64,000 nucleotides of DNA from DASRDB01 sp035652815 (GTDB lineage: Bacteria; Chloroflexota; Ktedonobacteria; Ktedonobacterales; Ktedonobacteraceae). This document shows, piece by piece, positions 7,705 to 16,315 of this stretch. Location: the NCBI GenBank assembly GCA_035652815.1, contig DASRDB010000012.1, positions 334,877 to 398,876 of the forward strand, in the 5' to 3' direction. Below the pieces are notes generated by a model, which ran no database searches, was not told where the DNA came from, and saw nothing but the letters and a program-made list of their open reading frames with translations. Both the position numbers and the translations under genes were made by a program. Each line of letters opens with the position of its first letter. Position 1 is the stretch's first letter.

Positions 7705-9783
7705 CTATCCCTGTAAACGCATTGCCGTGTTGATAGTTCGCAATCGCCGGTGGATATCCAGCAATTGCTGCTGGTACTGCTGTACGGCTTCAGCATTCCC
7801 AGCCTCACTTGCCTCACGGACAAGATATTGGATTTCCGTATTCAATTGTAATAAGCGTGCCCGCTTGAGCCGGGTTGCGCACTGGACTGCTGCTTTTTCC
7901 AGTCCTGCTCCTTCTAATGGTGGTCCCAACTCAATGCTCTTGCGCGCTCGCTCTAAGGTTGCCAGCAGCGCAGAAGGCACAACCTGTTCTAAGGATTGAA
8001 ATAAGGGGGAAGATCCACGTTGATGTATCGAGTTGAAAATGCGGTACAACTCTCGCGTGTCTGTCCCTGCAAAGTCACCATCGTTTATTATACCACAAAC
8101 ATGCGTACTTAGCTCGGGATTCGTCAAGAGTAGCCCAATCAGGTAGTCCTCCCATTTTACCCTATCCAACCTGTTCCTGTCAAGTCCAAATGTTCTTACA
8201 TCGTGTGGCTCCGCCGCCTGCCTGGTCGAACCAGTATTTCCCGCTCCATCACCCCGCCCATTGTCTCTCTTGCTCTCCGCTTCTCCCTCAAGGTAACGTT
8301 GACTGCTTCGTTCCGTGAAGTGCGCCGTGATGCCGGACTTCTGCCCGCGCAACAGGCGTTGTAGCTCCATATTCAGGCTGCGCTCGTCCATACTGATCAT
8401 TTTCGCCAGCTTCTGAATATAGGCATCGCGCCGGATGCGGTCGCTGATGGCCCCGATGACCGGCAACAGGCGTTTGGCCGCCTCGGCCTTGTCTCGCGGC
8501 TGCTTCAAATTCAATCCGGCGGTGCGCGCCTCAAAGAAGTAATCGATCAGCGGCACCGGATGCTGCACCTTGTCTCGCCAGGCCTCGACATCGCGCCGGA
8601 TGAATTCGTCCGGGTCCTCTCCGGGCGGCAGTTGCAGAACGTTGATCTCCGCGTCAACCTGCTCCTCCAACCGGATCATGCCGCGTGGCTCGGAGTACCT
8701 GCCCTTCTCGCGGTCGCCAGACTTCCTGCTCTCTCCTGCGGATAGCGGCACCGGAACCAGCGTGCGATCAAAGCCTTTCAGGGCTTCCTCGATGCCGTGT
8801 TCGGTGGCTGCCATGCCTGCGGCGTCCGGGTCTAGGGCCAGCGTTACCTGTTTGGTCAGTTTCTTCAGTTGTGCAATGTGCTTCTCGGTGATGGCGCTGC
8901 CTATACAGGCAACAGTCTGTTTCGTTCCATACTGGTGAGCAATGACGGCGTCAACATATCCTTCTACAATAACAACCTGACCGGCCTGTTTTATTGCATC
9001 TCGGGCCATGTCGAGCGCGTACAACACCGTGTTTTTCTCAAACAACGGTGTCTGCGGTGAGTTCAGGTACTTCGGTTGACCATCCCCCAACGCTCGCCCA
9101 CCAAATCCGATCACCCGGCCCCGCATATCCCGGATGGGGAAAATGATCCGGTGCCGGAAGTAATCGTAGATGCCACCACCATCTTTCCCCACCTCACTCG
9201 TCGCTTTACCCAGGTCCCGCTCTCTCGCCAGTCCACCTCTCACCAATTCACGCTCGCTATAACCACGCGCCAGCAGGTACTTGCTTAAGCCGTCCCACTG
9301 CTCGGGAGCATAGCCAATACCGAATGCCACCACCGTTTCTGTCGTAATGCCCCGGCTCTGTAAGTAGGCCCGCGCCTCTGCGGCCTCCTTTGAACGAAGC
9401 AGCATCTGGTGAAACCAGAGCAGCGCGTCCTCGTTGAGCTTGCGCAGCCGCTCCCGCTCGGCGTGTAACGCCCGCTCTTCCTCCGGGTCCCGCCCGCCGG
9501 GTTCCTCTACCGAAACACCAGCCTTTTCGGCCAGATAGAGCAAAGCGTCCCGGAATTCCAGCCCCTGGTACTTCTCAACGAAGGTGAAGACATCGCCGCC
9601 TTCATTGCAGCCAAAGCAGTGCCAGCTCTGTGAATCGGCAAAGACATGAAACGATGGCGTGCGCTCGTTATGAAACGGGCAAAGGCCTCGATACGACTTC
9701 CCTGATTTCTGTAAAGCGACCACCAGGCCTATCTCTTCAACCACGTCTATCTTTGCTTTGATAGTCTCGATCACCGATGTCAT
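7705..9783 (-). CDS. dnaG: DNA primase DnaG
   Basis: The 692-residue protein starts with the CHC2 zinc finger (C35-P-F-H38 and C56-F-G-C59). The catalytic core follows (GGRALGDGQPKYLNSPQTP near 230) with the TOPRIM glutamate motif VVIVEGYVDAV near 270 and the DPDAAG aspartates near 317. A C-terminal helicase-binding region closes the protein. Two extra low-complexity stretches (around residues 350 and 525) are insertions relative to compact DnaG proteins. It makes RNA primers for replication. It is the gene nearest to the DnaA-box array that begins 430 bp upstream of its start. Confidence 0.97.
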   Translation of the reverse strand: MTSVIETIKAKIDVVEEIGLVVALQKSGKSYRGLCPFHNERTPSFHVFADSQSWHCFGCNEGGDVFTFVEKYQGLEFRDALLYLAEKAGVSVEEPGGRDPEEERALHAERERLRKLNEDALLWFHQMLLRSKEAAEARAYLQSRGITTETVVAFGIGYAPEQWDGLSKYLLARGYSERELVRGGLARERDLGKATSEVGKDGGGIYDYFRHRIIFPIRDMRGRVIGFGGRALGDGQPKYLNSPQTPLFEKNTVLYALDMARDAIKQAGQVVIVEGYVDAVIAHQYGTKQTVACIGSAITEKHIAQLKKLTKQVTLALDPDAAGMAATEHGIEEALKGFDRTLVPVPLSAGESRKSGDREKGRYSEPRGMIRLEEQVDAEINVLQLPPGEDPDEFIRRDVEAWRDKVQHPVPLIDYFFEARTAGLNLKQPRDKAEAAKRLLPVIGAISDRIRRDAYIQKLAKMISMDERSLNMELQRLLRGQKSGITAHFTERSSQRYLEGEAESKRDNGRGDGAGNTGSTRQAAEPHDVRTFGLDRNRLDRVKWEDYLIGLLLTNPELSTHVCGIINDGDFAGTDTRELYRIFNSIHQRGSSPLFQSLEQVVPSALLATLERARKSIELGPPLEGAGLEKAAVQCATRLKRARLLQLNTEIQYLVREASEAGNAEAVQQYQQQLLDIHRRLRTINTAMRLQG

Positions 9784-10213
9784 GTCGCCAGATCCTTGTG
9801 TATAAACGTGGTGGATAAGCTTCTCTCACACCTGATATAACGAGTAATTTTGCGGAAAGTCGCGCCGCATTAACCAAAAGTACAATATTCACATTTTTTG
9901 ATGGGATGTAGAGACATCCCTCGCGGATGTCTTTCCGCTTTTTCCCTACATCGGGGCCTTCCCTCTTTTCTTTATATTCCGTTTGATACTACGAACATGC
10001 ATTCAATTTAGATACGTTTTCATATCACAGACGCATCACAGCCAAAAATTTGTACCAGGTTTTCCTGATCGAAAAGTTATTTCCTTATCTATCCGAGAAG
10101 AGACAAACGAAAGATACAGGTAGGCCTGATGAAAGACACCAATAGAGCTAGCCGAAAGACACCCGCAAGGGGATGTCTCTACCATTCAAATCCCCTTTTT
10201 CCTGGTCGAAAAG
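9784..10213. other. Non-coding flank with two family A repeats
   Basis: No plausible gene is seen. The stretch holds family A hairpins at 9909-9935 and 10155-10182, which are not adjacent to other repeats. The rest is unstructured upstream DNA of dnaG leading to the DnaA-box region. Confidence 0.6.
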
Positions 10214-10278
10214 TTATCCACATTTCCACAGTCCCTATATTACTATTATTCTTTTTTATAAAAAAATATAAGTAATTA
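10214..10278. promoter_or_regulatory. Possible origin-unwinding element (boxes, GC step, DnaA-trio-like, AT tract)
   Basis: A perfect box (10214-10222) abuts a second weaker box TTTCCACA (10223-10230). A short GTCCC follows, then TTA-CTA-TTA at 10240-10248 and an AT-only-like run to 10271. The complement of the triplets reads 3'-AAT-GAT-AAT, which fits the DnaA-trio pattern known from bacterial unwinding elements. The order box-box-GC-trio-AT is what that model predicts; the assignment is inference. Confidence 0.5.
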
Positions 10279-10486
10279 CCGTAGCAGTAATAGGGGATGT
10301 GGATAAGCGGATAACTTTTCTTCGATGTTTTTGGCAATCCTTCTCAAATGGCCTGAGAAGCGGCTTTAAAGCCTGTGGATAACTTATCCACAGGCTTTTT
10401 TTATGCGGATAAGTTGGGGATAAAGTGGGATAAACAGTGGATAAGTTGCTGGGTTTTGGGGATAACTTATCCCCGCCTGAGAAGCC

Positions 10487-11276
10487 TGTGGATAACTTAT
10501 CCACAGGTAATGGGGATAACTTATATTACTTATCCCCAGTCCAGAAAAGCTGTGGATAACTTGTCCACAGCCCGTGTGGATAAGTGCCTGTCTGCTCGAA
10601 TGCTATGTGGAAAGTGTGGATAACTTATCCACAGTGATTGTTAATAAGTTTTTTGTTGGAACCCGCCTGTTAAACGATGTGGATAACTTTGGCGAAGAGA
10701 GAGAAAGAAGCTGGAGAAGAAAACGACGTTGGAGCGACTTATACACATTTCTAAACACTTGTCCACATTTTTGCCCGATTTATCCACGTCTCAATAAATT
10801 TTCATGAACGTTTTCATGAAAATTTATTCATGAAAAGATGAACGAAAATTCATCAACAGAAAGGCCATGTGGATAATGTGGATAAGTTATCCACAGCCAA
10901 TGTGGAAAAGCGCCTGCCCGATCGGTTGTCTTGTGGATAATGTGGATAAGTTATCCACAGCCAATGTGGAAAAGTATCTACCTGGTCGATTGCTATGTGG
11001 AAAGTGTGGAAAACTTATCCACAAGTAATGTGGAAAACTTATTACCGGCTGTTTGTTGTGTGGATAATGTGGATAAGTTATCCACAGCCAATGTGGAAAA
11101 GTATCTACCTGGTCGATTGCTATGTGGAAAGTGTGGAAAACTTATCCACAGCCTTTGTGGATAACTCGAAGAGGCTTAAAAAGCGCTGTGAATAATGTGG
11201 AAAACTTATCCACAGCCTTTGTGGATAACTCAAAAAGGGCCAAAAATAAAAAGTTATCCACAATTAATGTGGATAA
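10487..11276. repeat. Degenerate 64-bp tandem repeat carrying the DnaA boxes
   Basis: Top-strand boxes fall at 10497, 10561 and 10625 (steps 64, 64), and at 10887, 10951, 11015, 11078, 11142 and 11206 (steps 64, 64, 63, 64, 64). Between boxes the filler repeats as well: a stretch beginning near 10932 recurs at 11059 almost unchanged for about 90 bp. It contains TCTACCTGGTCGATTGCTAT and GTGGAAAGTGTGG. Sixty-four bases is close to six helical turns, so the boxes would lie on one face of the DNA. Confidence 0.85.
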
Positions 11277-11313
11277 CTAAGTGGAAAAATGTGCAAAACT
11301 TTCAGGAATGTGT

Positions 11314-13632
11314 TTATACTGGTAAAGCTCGTTCGGGAAAACGGACTCCCAGGTGCGCCACCAGTTTATACACTCGTAAAAGTTCGCCAATACTGATTGC
11401 TGAAGCAAATTCGTTATGCGCCTGTTGTGGTGTGTCGCCATCATAGACGCTGGCAATTATGCCCAGCATATCGACAAGTAGTTGCTCGCGGAATGGGTTC
11501 AGTAATTGCAGGCCCTTTCGCCAGGTATTTTCGCGTTCGTTCGATCCCTCCACACGTATCAGCGCGTCAACATATGGCCCCAGCAGCCAGGGCCAGGCGC
11601 TTCCCTGATGCAATGCATGCTGCTGATCTTCTATGCGTTCCTTTATATGGCCCACATATTCGTCTGCATCCGGCGAGAGCGTGCGCAATCCGAAAGGTGT
11701 CAGCAGGTGTTTTGTCACCACCTGGAAGACGGGACGCCAGTATTGCTCATCCAGCACCGGATAGCGCAGCGACAGCGCGAACAATTGATTGGGCCGGATG
11801 TGCGTATCCGGTTTCCCGGAACTATCAATTACATCATACAGGTAGCCACCAAACGAGTACCAGAAGCGCTCGTTAAAGCTTTGACGGCATGCCTCGCCTG
11901 CTTCGCGATATGCATGGTGAGATTGGGGAATGCGCCCATTGTTATAGAGGTGCTGCGACCATTCGTGCATCAGCGAAAGCGCATTGTACCAGAGCGCGTT
12001 GACCTCGACTGCTTTACCTACACGGGGCGTAACTGGCGCGTCCTGAACACAAGCATTCATCCAGGTCATCGCCTTGCTGGCCTGTCCAGCGTAGAGCAGG
12101 CCATCTTCCGGGTCTACATGGATACCGCATAATGTTCCCTGTGTGTATCGTTCGATACTTTCCGCCAGTCGCTCGTAGAGATCGTCCAGCAGTTCGTAGT
12201 CTCGCGTGGCGCGCAGGTAGGAATCGAGCGCGTAGAAGTACCAGAGCGTAGTATCTGCGCTGCTGTAGTCTTCTTCTCGCAGGGGATGCTCTTTGTCCGG
12301 CATTCGATCTGGCAGCAGACCCTGCTTAAAGTAACGGGCCAGTGTACTTAAAATGCCCCTGGCTTCAGGGTAGCGTCTTGCGGCCAGCAAAATGCCGGGC
12401 AGCGCGATCAGCATGTCCCGCGTGGACTCATGGAGCGAATAAAAGCCGGAGAACAGTGTCGAAACGTGCCGGTTTTCAGGCAGGAAAGAAGGTCTGTTTT
12501 TCTCCTCGGACAAAACGCGGCTGCGCACAAAGCGATCTCCTGCCTGCATCAGCAAACGCAGGAATTCCTCACCTGATGGAGCAGAATCGCGCGTTCCATT
12601 AAAAGGCAGGACGGGGTGAGTATGCACTGCCTCGCCGCTTTCCCCGAAGTAGCGCTGCGATTGCAGCAGGCTGCGCTGGTAGTTGACCGCCTCTTCATAA
12701 TTATAGGTCAGTTGGCGCGTTTGAAACACCTGCCCTGAGAGGTCTTCGGCAGTGACAATCAGGGTCAGCACAGCCTCTTCTCCTGGCCAGAGCCGCGTGC
12801 GGAAGACGCCCGGCAGATAGAGGTCATCGGTTGGCGCTTTCCCCGCTTCTCGGTCGTGGCGACGCAGAAATTTCCAGTACCAGACGCCGGTTGGCAAAAA
12901 GGTTGTCTGGCTCTCGCGATGTCCAACCGCGAAGATATGGTAGGGGTGCGCTCCATCGCGGGCGCGAATAGTACACCCGGCGACGCTCTGTCCGCTTTCC
13001 TCGATAGTATGCGTCTCTAGCGAGAAATTCCAGTCATGACTGCCGTATTGGGGCTGGTCAAATGGCCGGTAAGCGGCGAAAGGCAGCAGCGTAAGAGACA
13101 GCACGCGCTGCGAAGCATCGGGATATTCGCGATAGCGCGTCAGTCCCTTGTAAGAAGTCCTGCTCGCTCCACCCCATGATGCATTACCATGATAAGCTTC
13201 CTCGGGCGACGTTGTGCGCAAAACGCGATACTGGATATAGGTTGTGTGCCTGCCCTTTGGCATCCAGATACGTTTCTCCAGCATGATGCCGTCGATGCCG
13301 CCCAGGTGATAGGTAAAGACCGGAAACCCCTCTTCCAGTCGGAACGATTCGAGGTGAACAAAACCCGCCGGATTGAGTACTCCGTCGCGGTATTCGTTCG
13401 TGCCCAGATAATATGTGCGCTGATCGAAAATAATCTCTTCATCTATTTTTGCCAGCAGCAGGTGTGGCTTATCTCGCTCGATGGGCGCGACAAGCAATCC
13501 ATGCTGCATGCGAGTCAGCGTACCCGCGATTGTGCCAGCCGCATAGCCGCCCTGCCCATTCGTCATCAGCCATTCACGGGTGATCGTTTCATTCAAATCA
13601 CGACAAACATTCCGGTCAAAAAGAATGGCCAT
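11314..13632 (-). CDS. Glycogen debranching enzyme / amylo-alpha-1,6-glucosidase
   Basis: The 772-residue protein has a bacterial GDE N-terminal domain beginning near residue 18 (REWLMTNGQGGYAAGTIAG) and a C-terminal (alpha/alpha)6-barrel of the GH133 type. The barrel carries SSADTTLWYFYALDSYL near 460, QVWNA-like positions near 560 and a closing SAWPWLLGPYVDAL motif near 710. It should hydrolyse alpha-1,6 branches left in phosphorylase-limit glycogen in the cytoplasm. No other glycogen genes lie in the window. Its stop codon is only 38 bp from the last DnaA box. Confidence 0.9.
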   Translation of the reverse strand: MAILFDRNVCRDLNETITREWLMTNGQGGYAAGTIAGTLTRMQHGLLVAPIERDKPHLLLAKIDEEIIFDQRTYYLGTNEYRDGVLNPAGFVHLESFRLEEGFPVFTYHLGGIDGIMLEKRIWMPKGRHTTYIQYRVLRTTSPEEAYHGNASWGGASRTSYKGLTRYREYPDASQRVLSLTLLPFAAYRPFDQPQYGSHDWNFSLETHTIEESGQSVAGCTIRARDGAHPYHIFAVGHRESQTTFLPTGVWYWKFLRRHDREAGKAPTDDLYLPGVFRTRLWPGEEAVLTLIVTAEDLSGQVFQTRQLTYNYEEAVNYQRSLLQSQRYFGESGEAVHTHPVLPFNGTRDSAPSGEEFLRLLMQAGDRFVRSRVLSEEKNRPSFLPENRHVSTLFSGFYSLHESTRDMLIALPGILLAARRYPEARGILSTLARYFKQGLLPDRMPDKEHPLREEDYSSADTTLWYFYALDSYLRATRDYELLDDLYERLAESIERYTQGTLCGIHVDPEDGLLYAGQASKAMTWMNACVQDAPVTPRVGKAVEVNALWYNALSLMHEWSQHLYNNGRIPQSHHAYREAGEACRQSFNERFWYSFGGYLYDVIDSSGKPDTHIRPNQLFALSLRYPVLDEQYWRPVFQVVTKHLLTPFGLRTLSPDADEYVGHIKERIEDQQHALHQGSAWPWLLGPYVDALIRVEGSNERENTWRKGLQLLNPFREQLLVDMLGIIASVYDGDTPQQAHNEFASAISIGELLRVYKLVAHLGVRFPERALPV

Positions 13633-13879
13633 ACATCCCTCTCAATGAACACACGCTTCATTGCGCTTCAGAAAACACAAAATGACCTTCCCACGTTCCT
13701 TTAGAAAAAGGCGTTCCTAAAAAATCCTTCGCTCTTTCTACTACTTTAGTGTATCATAAGCTACCCGTAGAGTGAGCATTTTTTACACGAATTTCTTGCA
13801 ATGTTTCCAAAATTTTAACGTTGTGAGAATTTTGTGAGGCACTAACGTGATACTTGTGTTAGCGGTAATGTATGTACTA

Positions 13880-14251
13880 TCAGGAATGTTCGCACTGAGC
13901 AGGAGCATCAGAAAGATACTGCTCCCCAAAGCGTTTGATGGCCTCCATAATATCCACAAGCGCCATGCCTTTTTCGGTGAGGCTGTATTCGACACGTGGG
14001 GGAATTTCAGGGTAAGCCTGCCGCTTCACAAAGCCGGTCTCTTCGAGCATCTTTAAGCGCTGTGAAACGGTGCGAGGACTGACATTGCCCAGCGCCTCTA
14101 GCAGTTCGCCGAAGCGTTTTTTGCCCTGCAAAAGCGTATAGACCAGTATCAGCGTCGAGACATCGCCGAGCAGGCGCATAGCCCGGCCAAGCGGTTGTGT
14201 TGCGCAGGTTTCGGGTGATTCAGTTGTGTGCATTTTTTCAAGCTCACTCAT
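13880..14251 (-). CDS. HxlR-type winged-helix transcriptional regulator
   Basis: The 123-residue protein fits the HxlR family: a single winged helix with RFGELLEALGNVSPRTVSQRLKMLEETGFV (recognition helix around residues 50-75), then PPRVEYSLTEKG in the wing. One N-terminal cysteine (C17) could serve as a redox sensor, as in some relatives. It is divergent from the YceI gene with 153 bp between starts. That intergenic region contains a perfect sigma-A promoter and an inverted repeat, so it is likely the local regulator. Confidence 0.9.
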   Translation of the reverse strand: MSELEKMHTTESPETCATQPLGRAMRLLGDVSTLILVYTLLQGKKRFGELLEALGNVSPRTVSQRLKMLEETGFVKRQAYPEIPPRVEYSLTEKGMALVDIMEAIKRFGEQYLSDAPAQCEHS

Positions 14252-14292
14252 AGTGTTAAGTATACAATATTTTCAAAAGAATAACAATACCC

Positions 14293-14338
14293 TTGACAAT
14301 AGTTGCTTTTCATAATATAATTACTTACATAAAGTAAG
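14293..14338 (+). promoter_or_regulatory. Sigma-A promoter and overlapping inverted repeat for yceI
   Basis: TTGACA at 14293-14298 and TATAAT at 14316-14321 are separated by exactly 17 bp. Immediately downstream TACTT-ACATA-AAGTA (14322-14336) is an inverted repeat placed where a bound regulator would block initiation. HxlR is the obvious candidate to bind it. Confidence 0.75.
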
Positions 14339-14404
14339 AATAAGAGGGAACGTAAGATATACGGTTCCCCAAAGCAAAAAAGTATTTTCAATGGAGGAAA
14401 TACC

Positions 14405-14971
14405 ATGACAACTCAAAGTCAAAGCACGACCACTACTCGCAGCGTCTGGAAGCTGGACCCTGCCCATACCCTGGTTGAATTCTCGGCCAAGCACATGATG
14501 TTTACAACGGTGAAGGGCCATTTTAAGAAGGTCGATGGCACTATCGTTCTCGACGAGGCCAACCCCGCTAATTCCTCGGTGCAAGTCGAGATCGATGCAT
14601 CGACGCTCTATACCGGCGTAGACTATCGCGACAATCACCTGAAGTCCGCCGACTTCCTGGAAGTTGAGAAATATCCGGTTATCACCTTCAAAAGCACCCG
14701 TGTCGAGCCGGAAGGCAATGATCGCGCGAAGGTGATCGGAGACCTGACCATTCATGGCGTCACCCGCGAAGTGGTGCTGGATACCGAACTGACCGGGCGC
14801 GGCAAACCCCCCATGCCGGGCGCTCCCGAGACAGTCGGCTTCGAAGCTCGCGCGCAGATCAACCGCAAAGACTTCGGCCTGAACTGGAACGTTGCGCTTG
14901 AGACTGGCGGTGTGCTGGTCAGTGACACGATCAAGATCGAGATCGCGGCAGAAGCGCATCTCCAGTCCTGA
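14405..14971 (+). CDS. YceI family lipid-binding-like protein
   Basis: The 188-residue protein shows the YceI lipocalin-like pattern: WKLDPAHTLVEFSAKHMM at residue 16, HLKSADFLEVEKYPVITF near 79, and LTIHGVTREVVLDTEL near 115. It ends with FGLNWN and a C-terminal VSDTIKIEIAAEA strand. The family binds polyprenoid lipids or fatty-acid amides. Unlike many homologues it has no signal peptide, so it is probably cytoplasmic. A GGAGG ribosome site lies 7 bp before the ATG. Confidence 0.93.
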   Translation: MTTQSQSTTTTRSVWKLDPAHTLVEFSAKHMMFTTVKGHFKKVDGTIVLDEANPANSSVQVEIDASTLYTGVDYRDNHLKSADFLEVEKYPVITFKSTRVEPEGNDRAKVIGDLTIHGVTREVVLDTELTGRGKPPMPGAPETVGFEARAQINRKDFGLNWNVALETGGVLVSDTIKIEIAAEAHLQS

Positions 14972-14995
14972 CTCGGCGCGCTTCGCTGACGATAT

Positions 14996-15469
14996 TCATC
15001 GCATTACTTTTTCGAGCGCCAGTTTAATCGCGCCAAGCAATTGCCTGTGGGTGCCCACATAGCGGCCCCATGGGCATTCTTTTGTTGACTCCCCAATTTG
15101 CCAGATGTAGTATAGTTGTCCATCATCATCGATATCGGTTTGAATGATGATGGGGGTGGAAAGGGTGGCAAGCAGCCTCAGCAGGGTTTGCTCAGGGATA
15201 CCGCACGAGGGGTCGCAATTGTCCTCGTGTCGTTGTGCGTCATCAGCGATAACCTTCCCCGGGCACACGATATCAGGCTGCTCATTCGCGCCCTCGTGCT
15301 GGATGACATAGCGCAGCGACTGGCCTTGAGTGGGAGCGCAGGTCCAGATGATAGTGCCTGTGCGCACCTGGCCCTCTATTGAGTAACGCACAAGATCGCT
15401 TATTTCATGTTCAGTAAAGTGAGCGGCCTGTCCCCACTTGGCTTCCAGACGGTTGTATTGTGCGTCCAT
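14996..15469 (-). CDS. Uncharacterised protein with conserved cysteines
   Basis: I do not recognise this 157-residue protein. ATG 15469 is chosen over one 27 bp upstream because GGGAGG sits just before it. It has cysteines at WTCAPTQG, IVCPG, and a CDPSCGIPEQT cluster near residue 105, and a hydrophobic strand followed by an acidic turn (TDIDDDGQLYYIWQIGE). No signal peptide or membrane segment is visible. Its coding bias resembles its neighbours, which supports a real gene. Confidence 0.6.
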   Translation of the reverse strand: MDAQYNRLEAKWGQAAHFTEHEISDLVRYSIEGQVRTGTIIWTCAPTQGQSLRYVIQHEGANEQPDIVCPGKVIADDAQRHEDNCDPSCGIPEQTLLRLLATLSTPIIIQTDIDDDGQLYYIWQIGESTKECPWGRYVGTHRQLLGAIKLALEKVMR

Positions 15470-15632
15470 GTTTTCCTCCCGCACTGCGCAAAACATTGTT
15501 CCACCTCAAAGGCCTCGTCTGAGGTGACTTTTTATTTTACTGTTGTACGGGATAAACGCTGAGGTAGATCATAATTACGAGTTGTCTTGTATTTTTCTCT
15601 CACATGTCAGCTACAAAAATATGATGCACAGA

Positions 15633-16217
15633 CTATTCAGTCAGGGCGCTTGATGTTAGCTTTTCCACATGGGTGATAATCGCCTGCGCGGCCTCGATCG
15701 GTGAGAGATTTGTTACATCCAATTCAAGGCACTTTGGATGCTCAATACGCAGCAGTTTGTACTTGCGGATTTTTTTGCGCGTTTTGTCAGCGACAATTTC
15801 CTTGAGACGCAATGCTCGCTCAGGAGAGGTAACACGACGACATAATTCTTCCAGTTCGCAGCGCAGGATCACTGGCACGAACAGCGCATTGCGTTTTGTC
15901 GCCAGGATTTCTACATCCTCATACCAGCGACGATCAACCGGGCTTCCATCATAGAGCTGGTTGGTGAAGATAAAGCTGGTCTCCGGCTTGCTCAATTCCG
16001 CGATTGTGTCCAGGACGATACGGCGTATGCCCTCTATCTTTTGCCATACACCTGTTGGCAAAGGCGTTTTTCCATCAGCGCCAACCACACTGAATACTGG
16101 ATTATTGATAAGATGATTATCAACCAGCACCGCGCCCGTAAGCGCGGCTATTTCTTTGGCAATGGTATATTTGCCAGTGCCAGCAAAACCGATCAGGTAC
16201 AAAATCGTGTTTTTCAT
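15633..16217 (-). CDS. P-loop NTPase, shikimate/adenylylsulfate kinase-like
   Basis: The 194-residue protein has a Walker A motif at residues 12-19 (GFAGTGKYT), a second acid/histidine site VDNHLINNPVF near 33, and a lid region RRVTSPERALRLKEI near 130. This is the single-domain small-molecule kinase fold. It probably phosphorylates a small metabolite or nucleotide; the exact substrate is not readable. No partner genes are adjacent. Confidence 0.7.
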   Translation of the reverse strand: MKNTILYLIGFAGTGKYTIAKEIAALTGAVLVDNHLINNPVFSVVGADGKTPLPTGVWQKIEGIRRIVLDTIAELSKPETSFIFTNQLYDGSPVDRRWYEDVEILATKRNALFVPVILRCELEELCRRVTSPERALRLKEIVADKTRKKIRKYKLLRIEHPKCLELDVTNLSPIEAAQAIITHVEKLTSSALTE

Positions 16218-16315
16218 GATCTATAGCTTTCACGTGTCTGATTAGAGGAAAGGTGCAGGGTAAAATCTTGCCAGGTAGTGGTTCCAGGGAAGACTTCCAT
16301 ATCCTTGCGATTACT

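Larger units (their letters stand above)
10214..11276. other. oriC: Candidate replication origin (oriC) or DnaA-binding array
   Basis: I count about 27 perfect copies of the DnaA-box consensus in 1.06 kb. Eleven are TTATCCACA on the top strand (10214, 10384, 10497, 10625, 10887, 10951, 11015, 11078, 11142, 11206, 11254). Sixteen are TGTGGATAA (10298, 10374, 10487, 10551, 10575, 10615, 10678, 10868, 10877, 10932, 10941, 11059, 11068, 11156, 11220, 11268). There are many one-mismatch forms, such as TTGTCCACA at 10561 and 10759 and TGTGGAAAA copies. AT-rich tracts lie at 10236-10278 and 10795-10860. The region is non-coding and follows dnaG. dnaA is absent from the window, so a DnaA-titration site is the alternative. 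Confidence 0.8.

Noticed and set aside
10371..10402. Palindrome GCCTGTGGATAA/TTATCCACAGGC followed by T7 as an intrinsic terminator
   Set aside because: The one-base centre leaves almost no loop, and no gene ends just before it. Paired DnaA boxes explain it better.
10371..11280. CRISPR array in the repeat-rich region
   Set aside because: The repeated unit is DnaA boxes in both orientations with variable filler that itself repeats. There are no unique spacers and no cas genes.
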